Counted from the first letter of the stretch, positions 11,735 to 24,106 are shown. The stretch: 64,000 bases of DNA from Alisma plantago-aquatica (GCA_963693085.1 OY856409.1:237452558-237516557), one strand, 5' to 3'. The notes: generated from the letters alone by a model not told the origin. Translations and numbers: made by a program.

Positions 11735-13190
11735 ATAGGGGCAATTTTCCTTGAAATGTCCTTCCTTCTTATAGTAGTAACGTATCATATTTTGATAATG
11801 GTAGGGCTTTAGTTGTTTGTTCCTATAGTTGTATCATCTAGATGATTTGTCCTTCTGATTGGGATCCAAATTGGCTGGAGGAATCCTTGGACAGTTACAT
11901 ATGACCCTATTCTAACCAGGTCTATCATTCTCTTCCTTTGGGTTTCCATCTTAGTCGTATATACTTTAGTATGAGTTGGGTATCCTAATGTAGGGACTTT
12001 GGATAACTATATATCCCTATTCGAGGTAAGGACTAGGTTTTATGCATTATCAGGTGAATACTTTTAGGAGTGGGTTTATACCCTTTGTGAACCTATAAAA
12101 CCTCTTTTGTTGTGTTAACTTGGTGGCATGATGTTTTATAAGATAGAAACATGTAACATAATAAGTTCCTGCAAGGTTAACATGGATTAGGTTATAGATT
12201 TTTCTCTCCTACTTACTCTCATGAAAAGTAATAAGCCATGATATTATTTTTCTTAAAGAAAACATGTTTCTCTCCTTAACAATAAGAATTACAAAACTAT
12301 ATACATATATATAGAGAGAGATAATGTGATATAAAGAACAAAACTACTTAGTGAAAGAAGTAAAATACTTGTGAACGTTCATCCAAAAAATAGTTGTTGT
12401 GGATGAATTGAACATGAAGCTTATGTTTGATCTCTTTATCCATAAAATGATAAAGAATATGAAATAAGAATTGCCAAAAAAATTGATTCTATGCAACATA
12501 GTATTAGGATTTTCTATCTTGAAACATAAGGACACAACAAAACTCTTTTTGAGAAATGACAACAATCGAATAGGCATTGAGAATATTCTTATTTTTTGCA
12601 TCATAAATGCACATGAAGGAAAATTAAAACCAACTCTTTGACATAGTCTTGTTGAATTGGGTTGTTAAGATCACCTTAAACTTTTTCCATTCTATGGATG
12701 GTCTCAAAGGAGTCGATTATTATTCTACATGAGACATATAATTGTCCCACTACAACTTAGATGATCCCCTAGTCTAGTAGGTGTAAATTTGACATTATAT
12801 AATTCAAGAGACTTAGTATCCATGATGGCATTCTCCATTGATATGATCCATTCATATGCCTTGTCATTAACCAACCTTAACAACTGAATGTTGAAAACTT
12901 TAGGGCTAGATTAAAAAAATAAGTGATTGTGAGATTCTTAAATGAATTAGGTAATGACAATGGTGATGAACTAGGTTTTTTGAAGGTAGTGTATAAGTAT
13001 ATGGCATTTACAAAGTCTACCAGTATGCATCTCTGAAATTTCTAAGTGCCTAAAACCATGATGTAAGAATTACGATTTCTAGTTTCCTTCTATTTCCCAT
13101 AGGTCGTCTTTTTTTACCTATATGAGGTTTTGATGCCACACCAAGATGCTTCCACATTAGTTAACTAGTTTCGGGAGGCATCTGCATGAT
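11735..13190 (-). pseudogene. Decayed Ty3-gypsy gag on the minus strand
   Basis: Reading the minus strand from ~13190 there is a possible gag start (MPPET), then around 12870-12640 words like those of Retrotrans_gag domains (EWKKFKVILTTQFNK). At 11741-11782 there is a zinc knuckle reading RYYYKKEGHFKENCP. The His and last Cys of the CX2CX4HX4C pattern are kept, but the first two Cys are Arg and Tyr, each one transition from Cys. Frames change several times. It probably belonged to a Tekay-like or related gypsy element whose 5' end lay to the right and may have been interrupted by the insertion at 13404. Assignment by eye only. Confidence 0.45.
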
Positions 13191-13403
13191 TATAGGTATA
13201 AAAATTAAGATATACATCATATAGTAATTATAACATGGATCATACAAACAATATCATTATGCATTCTATATATACACATTTTTAGTACTTTTAGTATTTC
13301 ATATCCAATTGTACACACAATATACATTATAGTAATCAATCATAGATGAAGGGAAATGATAAACTATTCCTTTTTTGTGTTAATGGATGGATAAGGGTAC
13401 TTC

Positions 13404-15992
13404 TGTAGACCATGTTCCTATATTGATCTTATTTTGTCCCTAATCTCAATTTATCAGCTTAATTGAATGTTTACGAAATAAATTTTGTCCAATTGCATAA
13501 GTTGAAACCCTATATGTTGTCAATTTGCACTTTTAATACCTTGGTTTCAAGTTTTCACATAAGTTGTGGACTTAATTGCAAAATTACCATAACTTTAGGA
13601 CTTAAATGAAAAATTGTTTAAAAAATAGGCTTGCTTATGTATTCCATGATTTATTAAGTTTTGTAATCAATAGATCAAGATACAAATTTAATTTGGTTCA
13701 ATTTACTCTTTATGTGCCCTAAATTCAAGGTTCTTAGCAAGATGTGGATTTAATCTAAATTTAACATAGCATGAGGACAAAATTTCCAATTACATAAAAA
13801 TATTTAATCTTGTACTTTTCTTCCTAATCTTACTTATTTTACACTTAACTTAATTGGTTAATAGATGACTCTAATCTAGACTTTATTGTTCTTTATTTGT
13901 CTAGAAATGTAATATCATGTACAACTGTGGACTAATATGCAATTTCACCTTAATTGGGAACCTAAGTACAAACTTGAGTGCATAATATAGAAATGCATGA
14001 TATTAATTAGTATCTTCATTCATTTCCTTGATTTGATTATTTTGACCTTAGTTGGATTAAGGCTTCAACCTTGACTAGTATGGTGGTGGTGGTAGTGGTT
14101 GTTGTTGATGGTCAATGGAGCTTCTTGTGCTCAACTAATGGACTCTAGACTTATGAAAGTGGGATTTTAGCTTATGGAAGCCGTATACCAATCAAAATAT
14201 CACATATGACTATGATAAGGGTTCCCAAACACTAGGAGGGCCGAAAATATGACTTCTTTGATCAATGGATGGTATTTTTGGGCTAAGGGTAATTATGAAC
14301 ACTAGTTGGGGGAAATTTGGACTTTTCAATCTATTCCCCACTTCATAGAAGCAAAAACATCGACCTGAAGTCTCTTTTATCACTCCACAAACTTCTGGAA
14401 TCATGTAGAGAGCCATGGAGGCCAAAGAAAGCTTCTAGGAAGGGATGGGCATCGATGAAGCCTTGCATGTTGATGGAAGTGGACGCAAGTTGTAGATCTA
14501 GCTTCTTCAAGATGATTCCAAGCTTGGCTATTTTGTTTCCAGCCTTAATCATGTAAGATCTATCTTCAGTAATCTATTTTCCTTTTTCTCGTCACCCTAT
14601 CTTTCCCCTTTGTCCGTGCCCCATGGACTTCCTTGGTGAAAAGTACTCAATCTATCTAAACCCCCCCCTTTTCCTCTTTTTGTCTAAGGAGAGTTATATC
14701 TTACTTGGAGCATGGATTTGGGAGATTTTGGAGGAATGATATAGGATCTAGAATCATTCTCTTAGCCTCATTTTATGTACCTCTTTATTATCACCATTAG
14801 AGGTGAGTGATATAATATTACTTGGCATTCTTTTGCCTACTAGTTCAAGCAAATCCCTAAAACTTGCTCTAAACTAGATTAGCATGCCTAAAGTTTTAAT
14901 TTTTGTGGATTATTTTGATGTCATGTGATATGATTTCCAAATTGTATATATTCCCCTATATCTTAATCATGAATCCCTGATTAAAGGAACTTGTACTTTT
15001 TGGTTTAAGGTCTGAAATTTGAAATGTGTGCATCAATAGTTCATTTTGTTCTAAATCTTGTTATATGACCTCTTAATGTGCTAAAAGATGACAACTTGAG
15101 AACTATTTTGGATAAATGGACTAGATTCAATAAATTTAATATTATTCCTAACCTTATGGAGTTACTCACGGATGCCATTTATATGACCAAATTATCATGT
15201 ACTTGTTGGATTTCAAAATACAAGTGAAATTGTTACTAAATGTATAATCTTTGTGGTGTATTAGCACCATATGAAAGGAATCCATATATGATTGTAATTC
15301 TTAGTGATTAGTAGTTGACATAACACTTTTGTATTGCTTTAATATAACTGTTATCTGTAAGTTCCTTTGACTTAGGTCTATGATCCAAAAGTAGATCATC
15401 TATGGATAGAGGTGGCACATTTTATGTATAATAGTGTTACTAATGGAACTGTTTCATACTTTTAAATTTGAATCTGAAATTTGGTATGGTGGTGTATAAC
15501 TATAATGTGAATTTTAATAGATAATTTCAAATGGTTTTGATGTTCTTACATGGTATTGAACCTAATGTGGGCTTATATGGTGAAATTACCCTTTTATGTT
15601 CGGTTTTGGGACTATATTCCCTACTGAGTACTTGGAATTATGAGGACCCATAATATAATTTGTGAATATGTTTTTCCTTACTCATAACCTTGATTAATGT
15701 GAAATTAATATTGTAATCAAGAACTATAATCATAACAATGTGGAGGATATATATATATATATATATATAATAAAATAAATTAATAAAATGATCAAGGTGT
15801 AACTTGGAGGTTTCTAAATTGAATGTGAGTCTTAATAGTTGATGGATGTATTTTATGATAAATAACTTTAATAAGGTGTACCTTTCATGATAACTATGTG
15901 TTATATACCTCCTCTCTCTATTTTTGTAGAATGCTAAGGATGGACTACACGATATGTAAAATATGACATTAAAACTATATCAGGAATATGGG

Positions 15993-16062
<70 letters not shown>

Positions 16063-18154
16063 GAGTTGGTATTTTAAGGTTGATCCTTGGGTGTCATGAT
16101 ATGTGTGTAAGCGTTGGAATGATGGCTAGACCCAATGGTTAAATATCACTCCTATTTGAATATGATTAAAATATAAGATGGGGAATCAAATGGTGGTATT
16201 GTAAGAAGTTGGATGAGTTATTTGACCCAATGAATCTGATAATATTACATGCAAATAATGATATAAACCTTATCATAGTCTTTTTGAGATGTATCTAGTG
16301 GGGATTGGTTGCCTTTAAATTAATGTTCCTAAAAACAAGTGCAATACGAGAGTACTACATGATACTCTTACACTTGAATAGTGATTACTAATCATGTTAT
16401 GTGATCATGTCTAGTCTTATACAAAATTTTTGAGAATGTCTATGTTTGGATAGTGGAATTTCTTTGCAATATTATTTGCATGTTGATATGAGATGTAAGA
16501 GGAGAAATATCCTTTGTTTTTCCTTGAGTAAGGCTAATGTCCCATAATTAAATATGTTGGGCATTGTTGTAGCTAAAGATGATATATTGGGCCTCATTAT
16601 GGCTGAGAGTGCTATTATGGACCTTTTTGTGGACAAGATTGACATGTGTTCTTATTGTGGTCAAAGATTGATATGTGTACCTTTATTAGTGTCTTGATAT
16701 GTGTTTTATACATTTTACATCTTATGGAGCTGCAATACTTATTATATTTCCAAATATTTGTAGGTACTTTGTATGCATCTTGATTGATGGAGTCAAAAAT
16801 ACCTAATTTACTTAAATAATCAGTATAACCTTAATCATGTAGTGCCATGTGTTGTAGATCCATTCCAGTTTCATGACTTGTTGGATGGTGAAATAAGTGT
16901 TCTTCAAATGGAAGCTTAGAGTCATATATTGTTGAGTATATGTATGTTTATGAGGATGGTTGTGGTCATGCCTCAGTAGGAGAATAGTTGTGGTCGTATC
17001 TTAGATATTTATATATGTGATATGCTTGAGGACAATTGTGGTTGTATCTCGAATTATAGGGATTTTATACCCTGGTTACTAGTGTCATGACCTATATACA
17101 AAGGGCAGACTAGGCTATTTTGCAACTTGACTTATATGTCACTGTAGAGGACTCATAATTACCGAGAGCAGATGAGATCTCAGGATTATGGTTCTCCTAG
17201 ATCTTGTATGGAATTGATTTCAACTTAGTAGTGGTCAGTTGTAGTTTGAATTATATACCTCAAATTCTCCAGGGCAAACAATAAAATATGTAACCTAGTC
17301 GTGCAATATATTTGTTTAGGTTTAATTGATGAATCACATGGATACACAATTGTATTAATTTACTTATAATATTTTATATGTTTCCTACTTTGTACAGGTA
17401 AGTGTATGACTTAGGTGCATACTTGGTATTCTCCTTTGTACTTACTTATTATACATATATGTGAAGAAATTTTACAATTTCTCAATATACGTATCCAATT
17501 ATGATAACTAGTAGTTGATGCATATATTTAGTGTATTGATACTTAACTATTCATTAATATACCTCTAGATAAGTTGATTGTAATATGCTTGTAACTGATA
17601 GAATTTTACTTTTGTTATATCATATCGCTGGGACCGGGGGGTCTCACCCGTGGTTATCCATATCTTTTTAGGTATGCTGGATTAGTGGAAAGAAAGTGTT
17701 GATCAAGACGTAACAAGAAATAATATAGTTAAGTCTAGAGTATCCTTGTACTCTCACTTTCCTAAGTTATGGGTGGATAGTTGATAATCTATATGATAGA
17801 TTGTTTTATGTGATGTCTTCTTGCAAAAATGAGTTATAAGATGAGCTAGAAACTTTATGGTGTTTCAGTCGCATGATTATATCTCATGTTGTAATCTTAC
17901 TTTAACAAAGTTAATAAAGGAATTTTATTTTGTGATCTTAGCATGCCCTCTTTTGGAATGGTTCTAATATAATGAAATACATTTTTTTATAAAATTCATG
18001 TGAAGAGTGATAGATGTTGTAATTAGTTCTCTATGTGAAACGTATTATGCAGAATTTTTCCAGTCAGTTTTTGATGGATATTATATTTAAGTTGTTGGCT
18101 AAGGATCTATCCTAATGACCAATTAAAGTTTGATTATCAAGTTGGGTTCTTAAA
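13404..18154 (+). repeat. 5' LTR of the Tekay-like element (4751 bp)
   Basis: Starts TGTAGACCATG and ends ...TTCTTAAA, against TGTGAGACCATG and ...TTCTTACA in the partner LTR. The order of sequence is the same throughout. This copy carries (AT)n and (GT)n expansions (about 15749-15768 and 15993-16060) absent from the 3' LTR. A GTCTCACC block near 17640 and an AATAAAGGAATTTTATTTTG stretch near 17914 are usual near the 3' end of Tekay-type LTRs and may include the polyadenylation region. Confidence 0.88.
15993..16060. repeat. Compound microsatellite (TA)n(TG)n inside the 5' LTR
   Basis: About 14 TA units are followed by about 19 GT units. The homologous place in the 3' LTR (about 28600-28622) reads only GGGTTACATGTATATACTTT, so the expansion arose after integration. 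Confidence 0.95.
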
Positions 18155-18158
18155 AGTT

Positions 18159-18177
18159 TATTATCAAAGCCTAGGTT
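18159..18177 (+). other. Primer-binding site of the Tekay-like element
   Basis: TATTATCAAAGCCTAGGTT corresponds to TGGTATCAGAGCCTAGGTT, the tRNA-iMet PBS context common in Tekay/Del elements, with three mismatches. It lies four bases after the LTR end. Confidence 0.7.
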
Positions 18178-19424
18178 AGTTGAGTCTACAGGGATGATAG
18201 GAATTTTGACTAAAATGATAACAAAGTGATGAACATGACACGAACATAATACATCCTATTCGAACTCAGTATTTGGGTGCCCTAGTCAGGTATTAAAGTA
18301 TTGAGGAAAGAGTAAATATGGAACTCTTTTATTGTTATCCTTCTTATTACTCTGACCAAGTAGTCTATTGAAAACAATACAAAGCGCATAATAAATAATA
18401 AACCATGATGAAAAGAATGGGATAAAAGTTGATGTGATATGCATAACTTGGATTAAGTTTGGCTATTTGAACAAGGACCATGTATAAAAGTGTTGAGTGA
18501 ATGAAGAATGTACTAATATTACCAAATAAGAAAGATAAAAATCATATCTTAACTCATCAAAACCTAAGCTTTTGGTGATTAAAGAAAAAGATATGATGCC
18601 ATGAAGCTTAATCTGAATATAAATAATGTAAAAAGGAGTTTTGGAAACTTGAAAGGACACTAAGTGTGGGTGAGAATTCAATGTTTGAAACTATGATTCT
18701 AGAAAATGATGAGATAAAGGAGAGATCACTCTATGTAGAGAGCTTTAATAATGTATAGCAGCCAAGGATATCATCAAGTAGGTTTTAGGAGTTATAGGTG
18801 AGTACGTAAAAGTTCATGGAGAACATGTGTTATATAATGATTTAAGGTGTAAAATTCATACAAGAAGAGGAAAACTTAAATGATAAGTGTGGTATGAGAT
18901 AATAATATGAAAAATGATAGATAAACATAGTGAAATTTGAGTTAACCTCAGACCAATCCATGTTTGTTATGAAAGCATTGAGGTGAAATCATCATGATAT
19001 ATAGAAGAGATTAAATGGATTACTTATGAAATGGTCTTTATTAAATGAAAGAATGAAAATAATCATGTGGAATTGAAGTAAATATAAATAAAGATGACAA
19101 GATAGAAACCTTAAACCATTATAAATTTTGATTATTTCAAGGTTGTGTGGTATTATCAAGAGAGTAATGATATTGATTGACATAAAAGGTGCAACTATAA
19201 GATTTGTTGTAATAATTGTGAAATCGATATATCGATACCATAATGAAATAAGGATCAATGATTACATCGTGATTAAGTATAATGATTATTCAATCTTGTT
19301 ATATGGCTAAAGGATGACAGTTGTATAAGTAATACGTTATATGAGGAAGGCTTGTTCCACAAGAACATGTTTCAACCATACAAGATCATGAGAATTAAGA
19401 GCAAAGTAATAGGATGTGAGATGT
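18178..19424 (+). other. Internal region of the Tekay-like element, left part, no genes
   Basis: This is leader-type AT-rich sequence between the PBS and the nested insertion. I find no gag, protease or RT words on either strand. The continuation after the nested element is 25470-26025. Confidence 0.6.
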
Positions 19425-19429
19425 ATCCA

Positions 19430-20799
19430 TGACACGCGTATAACATGCGCGTAATACACAAGTGTACGTGTCAAAGTAATATGGGGTTATGAGTCCCAAG
19501 TTATCTAACACGGGGAGTTGTGAGGTTAAAGACTGTTACTAAATAGGATTGATCAGCTAAGCTGAAAATAAGAGTTGATTGAAAAAAAGAAAATAAAAAT
19601 AAAAGAAAACAAAACAATCGATTAAATGGTTGGTTTAATCAATTAAGATAGGAATCTTTAGGATTGCGGTTTTACCGCGGATTCTCGTTGTATTTATTTC
19701 TATATAGTTAATCAAATTCGTCTCTCATTCCGGGTAGTGGCTTGTAGTCAGAATTGTTCACTGTCGTGATACAATTCACTACCTAAATCTAGGTCAGTTC
19801 CATGGTCGTAATAACCTATACCCTAAACTAGGTGCATGAAGATCAAACTCTGGGTTTCCACCATTAACCGTACATCACCTTGTTCAAGGGATTTATTAAT
19901 TAATATGAATTTCGTCTCTTTTCAACCATTGATTCTTCTTTCAAAGTAATTAAAGGCATTAGATTATCATTAGGGTGATCAATCATAATGATATAATGGA
20001 GAAAATGAAATCATACCACGGATTTAAGAGACAAAATATGATAAACTATGTAAAAAGTATCATACAACGATTACCCGGGCTACTCTCGAGTCCTAAAGAA
20101 TTATGGTTTTTAGCCGAAAATAGACGACATGGTATCACAGTATGTCAAAAAGATGTAAAACATGAATTTCGAGATACAGTAAATTGGAGAAAGGGTTAAA
20201 GCATGGATCTGGAGAAGATGGAGAGAATTTGCTGTCGTTTCCGCCGCCAAAATGCCTCTGAGGTCTTCCGTGTAGGGTTCCTCTACTTTTCTCTCTCCGT
20301 TCGGCTACCGTATCGTCCCCCCGTGATACATCTCCCAATTGCGGTTCTAATGGTGCCTTTTATAGCCGTTGTTGAGGTAACTCAAAAATATAATTTTTAA
20401 TACAATATGTGTTAGATTTAACACATTAAAATTTCGTCCGCAACGTCTGAGTCGATGGTATCGACTTCTTCACAGTAAACCGTCCTTTTCTTTTTCAATC
20501 TGGAGCAAAAAATATTTGTACTCTAATTCCATGTCGCTATCATCGAGTTGCAAGTCGATGGTATCGACTTTGCTCCCGTAAATAATAATTATCTGCAATA
20601 AAATAATCAATGAATAAAATCAAATAATTACTATAATAATTAAAACATGTAAAATACATGTAAAAATATAAGAAATGATGCACATGTGATTTTTACTAAT
20701 TTGGTAAAATATGTATTAAAAATATATTCAATTAAGCACAAATGACAAATAAAATGACCAAATTAGATATCAAAATAATAACAATTTATGTATACATCA
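19430..20799 (-). repeat. 3' LTR of Athila-like element A
   Basis: Begins TGACACGC and ends ATACATCA on the plus strand, which are the TG...CA ends when reversed. It contains the minus-strand TATA region GCCTTTTATAGCC (20355-20367) and GTCGATGGTATCGAC palindromic words (20452-20466 and 20550-20564). Confidence 0.9.
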
Positions 20800-20836
20800 C
20801 ACCCCTAAGCTTGAATATTGCTTGTCCTCAAGCAAC
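20800..20836 (-). other. Polypurine tract and hairpin next to 3' LTR (element A)
   Basis: On the minus strand: GCTTGAGGACAAGC (a 5-bp stem with AGGA loop), then AATATTCAAGCTTAGGGGTG directly before the LTR. The GCTTGAGGACAAGC plus G-rich tract arrangement is typical of Athila/Tat 3' ends. Confidence 0.75.
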
Positions 20837-22791
20837 ACTACTCTTGGATTTGTTTTAAAAAGTCAGCAAGAAGACAAGTACCTATGAATTATTTTTCCTA
20901 ACCACCCTCCACCAGTCGGTCCCAAACCGGTCCTTGCCAACCACTGAACAAGTAACTACTCTAAAGCGATCAATAATGTTCATAATAGATGTCCACAATA
21001 AGATTAATGAAAAACACTATGAATATGAAGCAGTTAATATCATGGCTAGTAGGACACATGCTTGATGCACCATGTGATCTCCCTATCTATATTGCTCTGA
21101 TCTACCTAAATAAACTACTTGGAAGCAGATCCCCAAATAAAAATGGATGAGGGGATTAATTGTGATGGTGGCCTACCATACAGAGCAATGGGTGGAAAAA
21201 AATGGGTGGCTATGAAATCAGGAATCACAAGAATAATCAAAATCATTTATGCAAAAAGTAAAAATATGATGCACATGTATGATGGATAAAATGTGAATGT
21301 ATGACTTCTAATGACTATTTTTTTGTGTGGAATGATGCATGCAATGAATGTCTCATCCTAATGATGAGTATAAGTGGAAAGGTGCTTACAAAAAAAAATC
21401 CATAATTCCCTTATTTATTGCTTAGAGAGAATATGGCATTGAACTTGAAATCCTTTTCCTCCTTTTCTCCTATTTTTTCTTTTTCTTTTTCAATAACTCT
21501 TTTTTTTTCTTACCCTATTTTTAGCAAGATGAACAGTTCATGCTTGGGTTTTTTTTTGCTTTTTTATTTGGAGAAGGAGTAAGGAGATACAACTTTTTTA
21601 CACTCTTTCATGACAGAAGATGGTAGAAGATAACAAATATGTAACACCTTATAAAATATGCAATGCAAATGCAACTACATGAAATTTTGTTATGCAAAGT
21701 ACAAGTGCTCAAAAGAGATTATATAATTATTTTTTTCTTTTTCTAATGCATAATAAAATGAACTAACTATATGCTTCCTATCATGCCATGTATTGCAAAG
21801 AAGAGGAAAATAACTTGGATTAAACTTGATCATCCTATGGTGGTGAATGAACATGAATGGAAGGTGGATGAGATCACATGAATAAGAGACAATGTCTTCC
21901 CCAACCATGATATGTCCCTCTTCTATCAACTTGTGTAACAGGGTAACCTTAGAGTTTATTTCTAGAATTCACATTAAAGATCACGTTGTTGTTTGGTTGG
22001 TTTGGACTCAAACATCATCGTCATAACACAAGACATAGGGTTAAGTTAGGTTTTTCATTCAATCAGTATGTCTTCAAGCTGACTAATCCAAACAATTCCT
22101 CCAGTTATGTACTCTTAAACATAGCAAATTTAGCTTAAAGTGCAAAGCATAAGAGCACATTCAAATTTTTATTTAGAATTTTTAGAATTGATACCACATC
22201 ATCAACAAATGACTAATCCTAACCAAAATTTTATATTTTTGTCCACAAGTACACTAGATAGAAGTGGACTCTAAAAACAAAATGAAAAATCTAATTTTTC
22301 TGAAACAAAAACATGTAGATGTATGATATAAAGAAAAGATGCAAGAGGTAAAGATAGAAGCATCGTTCCATTCCTCCCCCTAAGCTTGAATATGACATTG
22401 TCCGCAATGTCAAAAGTAAAGGAAGACAAATGGAACGATTGTACCGATATGTGATCTCAGATCTGGGCAAAAGACGGGTGGGTGGGATACACATGAAGAC
22501 ATGCCCTCGAATAAGCACTTGAACTCGGTGAAGTGTCAATGCTTGCTCAGCTTATGAGATGTCACTGATGAGAACTCAATACTACTGAAAGTGAAGTCGG
22601 TGGTACCAACTCAATGCGTCCCTACACACTGAATGCATATATCAAGGCACCTTTTTTACTTGCATCAAAACTAGATATCACAATCTACAAATAGTAATGT
22701 AAAAGTAGAATTGAAAGTTTAACAAAATAAACCTAATTGGTGGGTTTCCTCCCACAAGCTTCCTTGTGTAACGTCCTAGGATGGACACATG
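20837..22791 (-). other. 3' non-coding part of Athila-like element A
   Basis: It aligns with 54830-56850 of the second copy in reverse orientation (for example the GGTTTGGGACCGACTGG block near 20910 and 56757). There is no ORF of substance. A second PPT-like module lies at 22368-22416. Confidence 0.7.
22368..22416 (-). other. Internal PPT-like module with hairpin (element A)
   Basis: On the minus strand GACATTGCGGACAATGTC forms a 7-bp stem with a short CGGA loop and is followed by ATATTCAAGCTTAGGGGGAG. It repeats the hairpin plus AAGCTTAGGGG layout of the true PPT about 1.6 kb away. Confidence 0.6.
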
Positions 22792-23798
22792 TCAATCAAC
22801 AATAATCAGGTGGTCGTGGAGGAGGGTGAAGCTCTCTCTGCCACTTCCTTCTAAACTTTTGGTTCCTTGCAACAATAAGAAAAATAAATAATAGTCATAA
22901 GACCAACATGTATGGTTGACATTCCATTTCAACAGTAAATTATCATTGCAATGAACATGAACATGAACACGACTCACAATCAAGTCTTGATGTGGGCGCA
23001 CATGTAGAAATAGATAGCCATGAGGTGAAAGGTATAATGATGGTTGATCCTTAATTTCTATGACCATCCCCAATGGATCATTCCTATCTACACATAATGG
23101 AGGGGTTATATCAAAGGTAAGTCTGTATGTCTCATCCTCTTCTAATAATTCAACATCCCCATATTCATTCATATCCTCACAAAAATTTTCAAAATTATCA
23201 TCTGGATATATATCCCATATAGGATCCTCAATTAGGAAATGAAGAGATGGGTCTTGTGGTGAAGGAATTATGTGATGGGTAATGGGAAATTCCTCCACCT
23301 TTTCATTCTTGGTATCCTATTCCTCACTCTCTTCCTCCTCTCTAAGATCACTATCAAATAAAACACCTTCTGGATCCTCGTCTCCTTCACTCATATCCCA
23401 AACACATGCATCAAAATTGTCTTCCACCTTATTTGCATCATTCTCCTCATCTTCCTCATCAGATCCCCAATCATATTCAAAATCAATCCTAGGAGTCGAG
23501 GTGTGGGTGTGGGATCAATGGAAGGACATGGTAGAGGTGATTCTAAAACTTCTTCCAGTATGTTATCCTCACTCTCTAATTCCTTATCCTCAATCTCAAC
23601 TTCTTCCATTTTCTCTATTCTACCTCATCCTCCATTAGAAATAGGACCTTTGCGATTTAAAACATATTGAACCAAAATCTTAATATGCTCACGATGAGTT
23701 TCCTTTGAGATTTTCTCATGATGTAATGAAGGTGGACTCAAACATCTATAACCTACATGTGCATTTCCACACTCAGAACAAATAGGGGCCCTGTGCTT
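22792..23798 (-). pseudogene. Broken copy of the Athila-like family ORF (acidic, zinc-knuckle N-terminus)
   Basis: Homologous over its length to the 313-residue ORF at 53888. Lesions seen: the start codon is AGG instead of ATG (near 23798), a Trp codon has become TGA in the SNGG-GRIEK region, a one-base deletion in the proline-rich stretch shifts the frame (near 23505), and a Glu codon has become TAG (near 23320). The last ~168 codons remain open (22792-23298) and match the other copy closely, including PIWDIYPDDNF and SPHGYLFLHV. The N-terminal C-X2-C-X3-H-X4-C pattern is still readable. No enzyme domain is recognised. A gag-derived or element-specific protein is the likeliest origin. Confidence 0.75.
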
Positions 23799-23994
23799 TT
23801 TTTTACTTTTTATTTAAAATGAAAAAAAGACTAACTACAAAGAAATATTTAGATGAATATGTACAATGCCTAAACTAACAGTAAAGTGTTATGTAATGGA
23901 AAATGGGAAGAATAAAAAAAATTATAAAAAGGAAAATAAATACAATGGCCTAGAGTGGCCAATCCTAACTTTTTATAGTGGCAACCATGCCAAC

Positions 23995-24012
23995 TCCCCA
24001 GCAATGACACCA
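23995..24012 (-). other. Diverged second (original) PBS of element A
   Basis: On the minus strand TGGTGTCATTGCTGGGGA corresponds to TGGCGCCGTTGCCGGGGA with four transitions. It is followed by the same GTTGGCATGG leader that follows the single PBS of the other family member (53692 onward). It is separated from the tRNA copy by ATAACTTTTTATG (24013-24025). Confidence 0.75.
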
Positions 24013-24025
24013 ATAACTTTTTATG

Positions 24026-24100
24026 GTCATTGTAGTATAGTGGTGAGTATTCCCGCCTGTCACGCGGGTGACCCGGGTTCGATCCCCGGCAACGGCGCCA
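24026..24100 (+). tRNA. Full-length tRNA-Asp(GUC) sequence plus CCA at the PBS of element A
   Basis: 72 bases fold as tRNA-Asp: anticodon arm CCCGC-CTGTCAC-GCGGG with GTC anticodon, T arm CCGGG-TTCGATC-CCCGG, D arm containing TAGTATAGTGG, and acceptor GTCATTG against CAACGGC. There is one A-C mismatch at pair 4-69; plant tRNA-Asp as I remember it has G4. Discriminator G is followed by CCA, which plants do not encode but add after transcription. The A-box and B-box (GGTTCGATCC) are intact. It sits exactly where the element's tRNA-Asp PBS belongs, in primer orientation, so I read it as a copied primer tRNA. No T-run terminator follows closely. Whether it is transcribed is unknown. Confidence 0.9.
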
Positions 24101-24106
24101 AAAACA

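Noticed and set aside
19128..19310. Overlapping frames on both strands in the Tekay-like leader
   Set aside because: AT-rich DNA with chance open frames; Ile/Tyr-rich translations without motif.
24026..24097. Independent host tRNA-Asp gene
   Set aside because: Possible but less likely: exact placement at the PBS, primer orientation and CCA in DNA point to reverse-transcription origin. Kept as the alternative in the finding.
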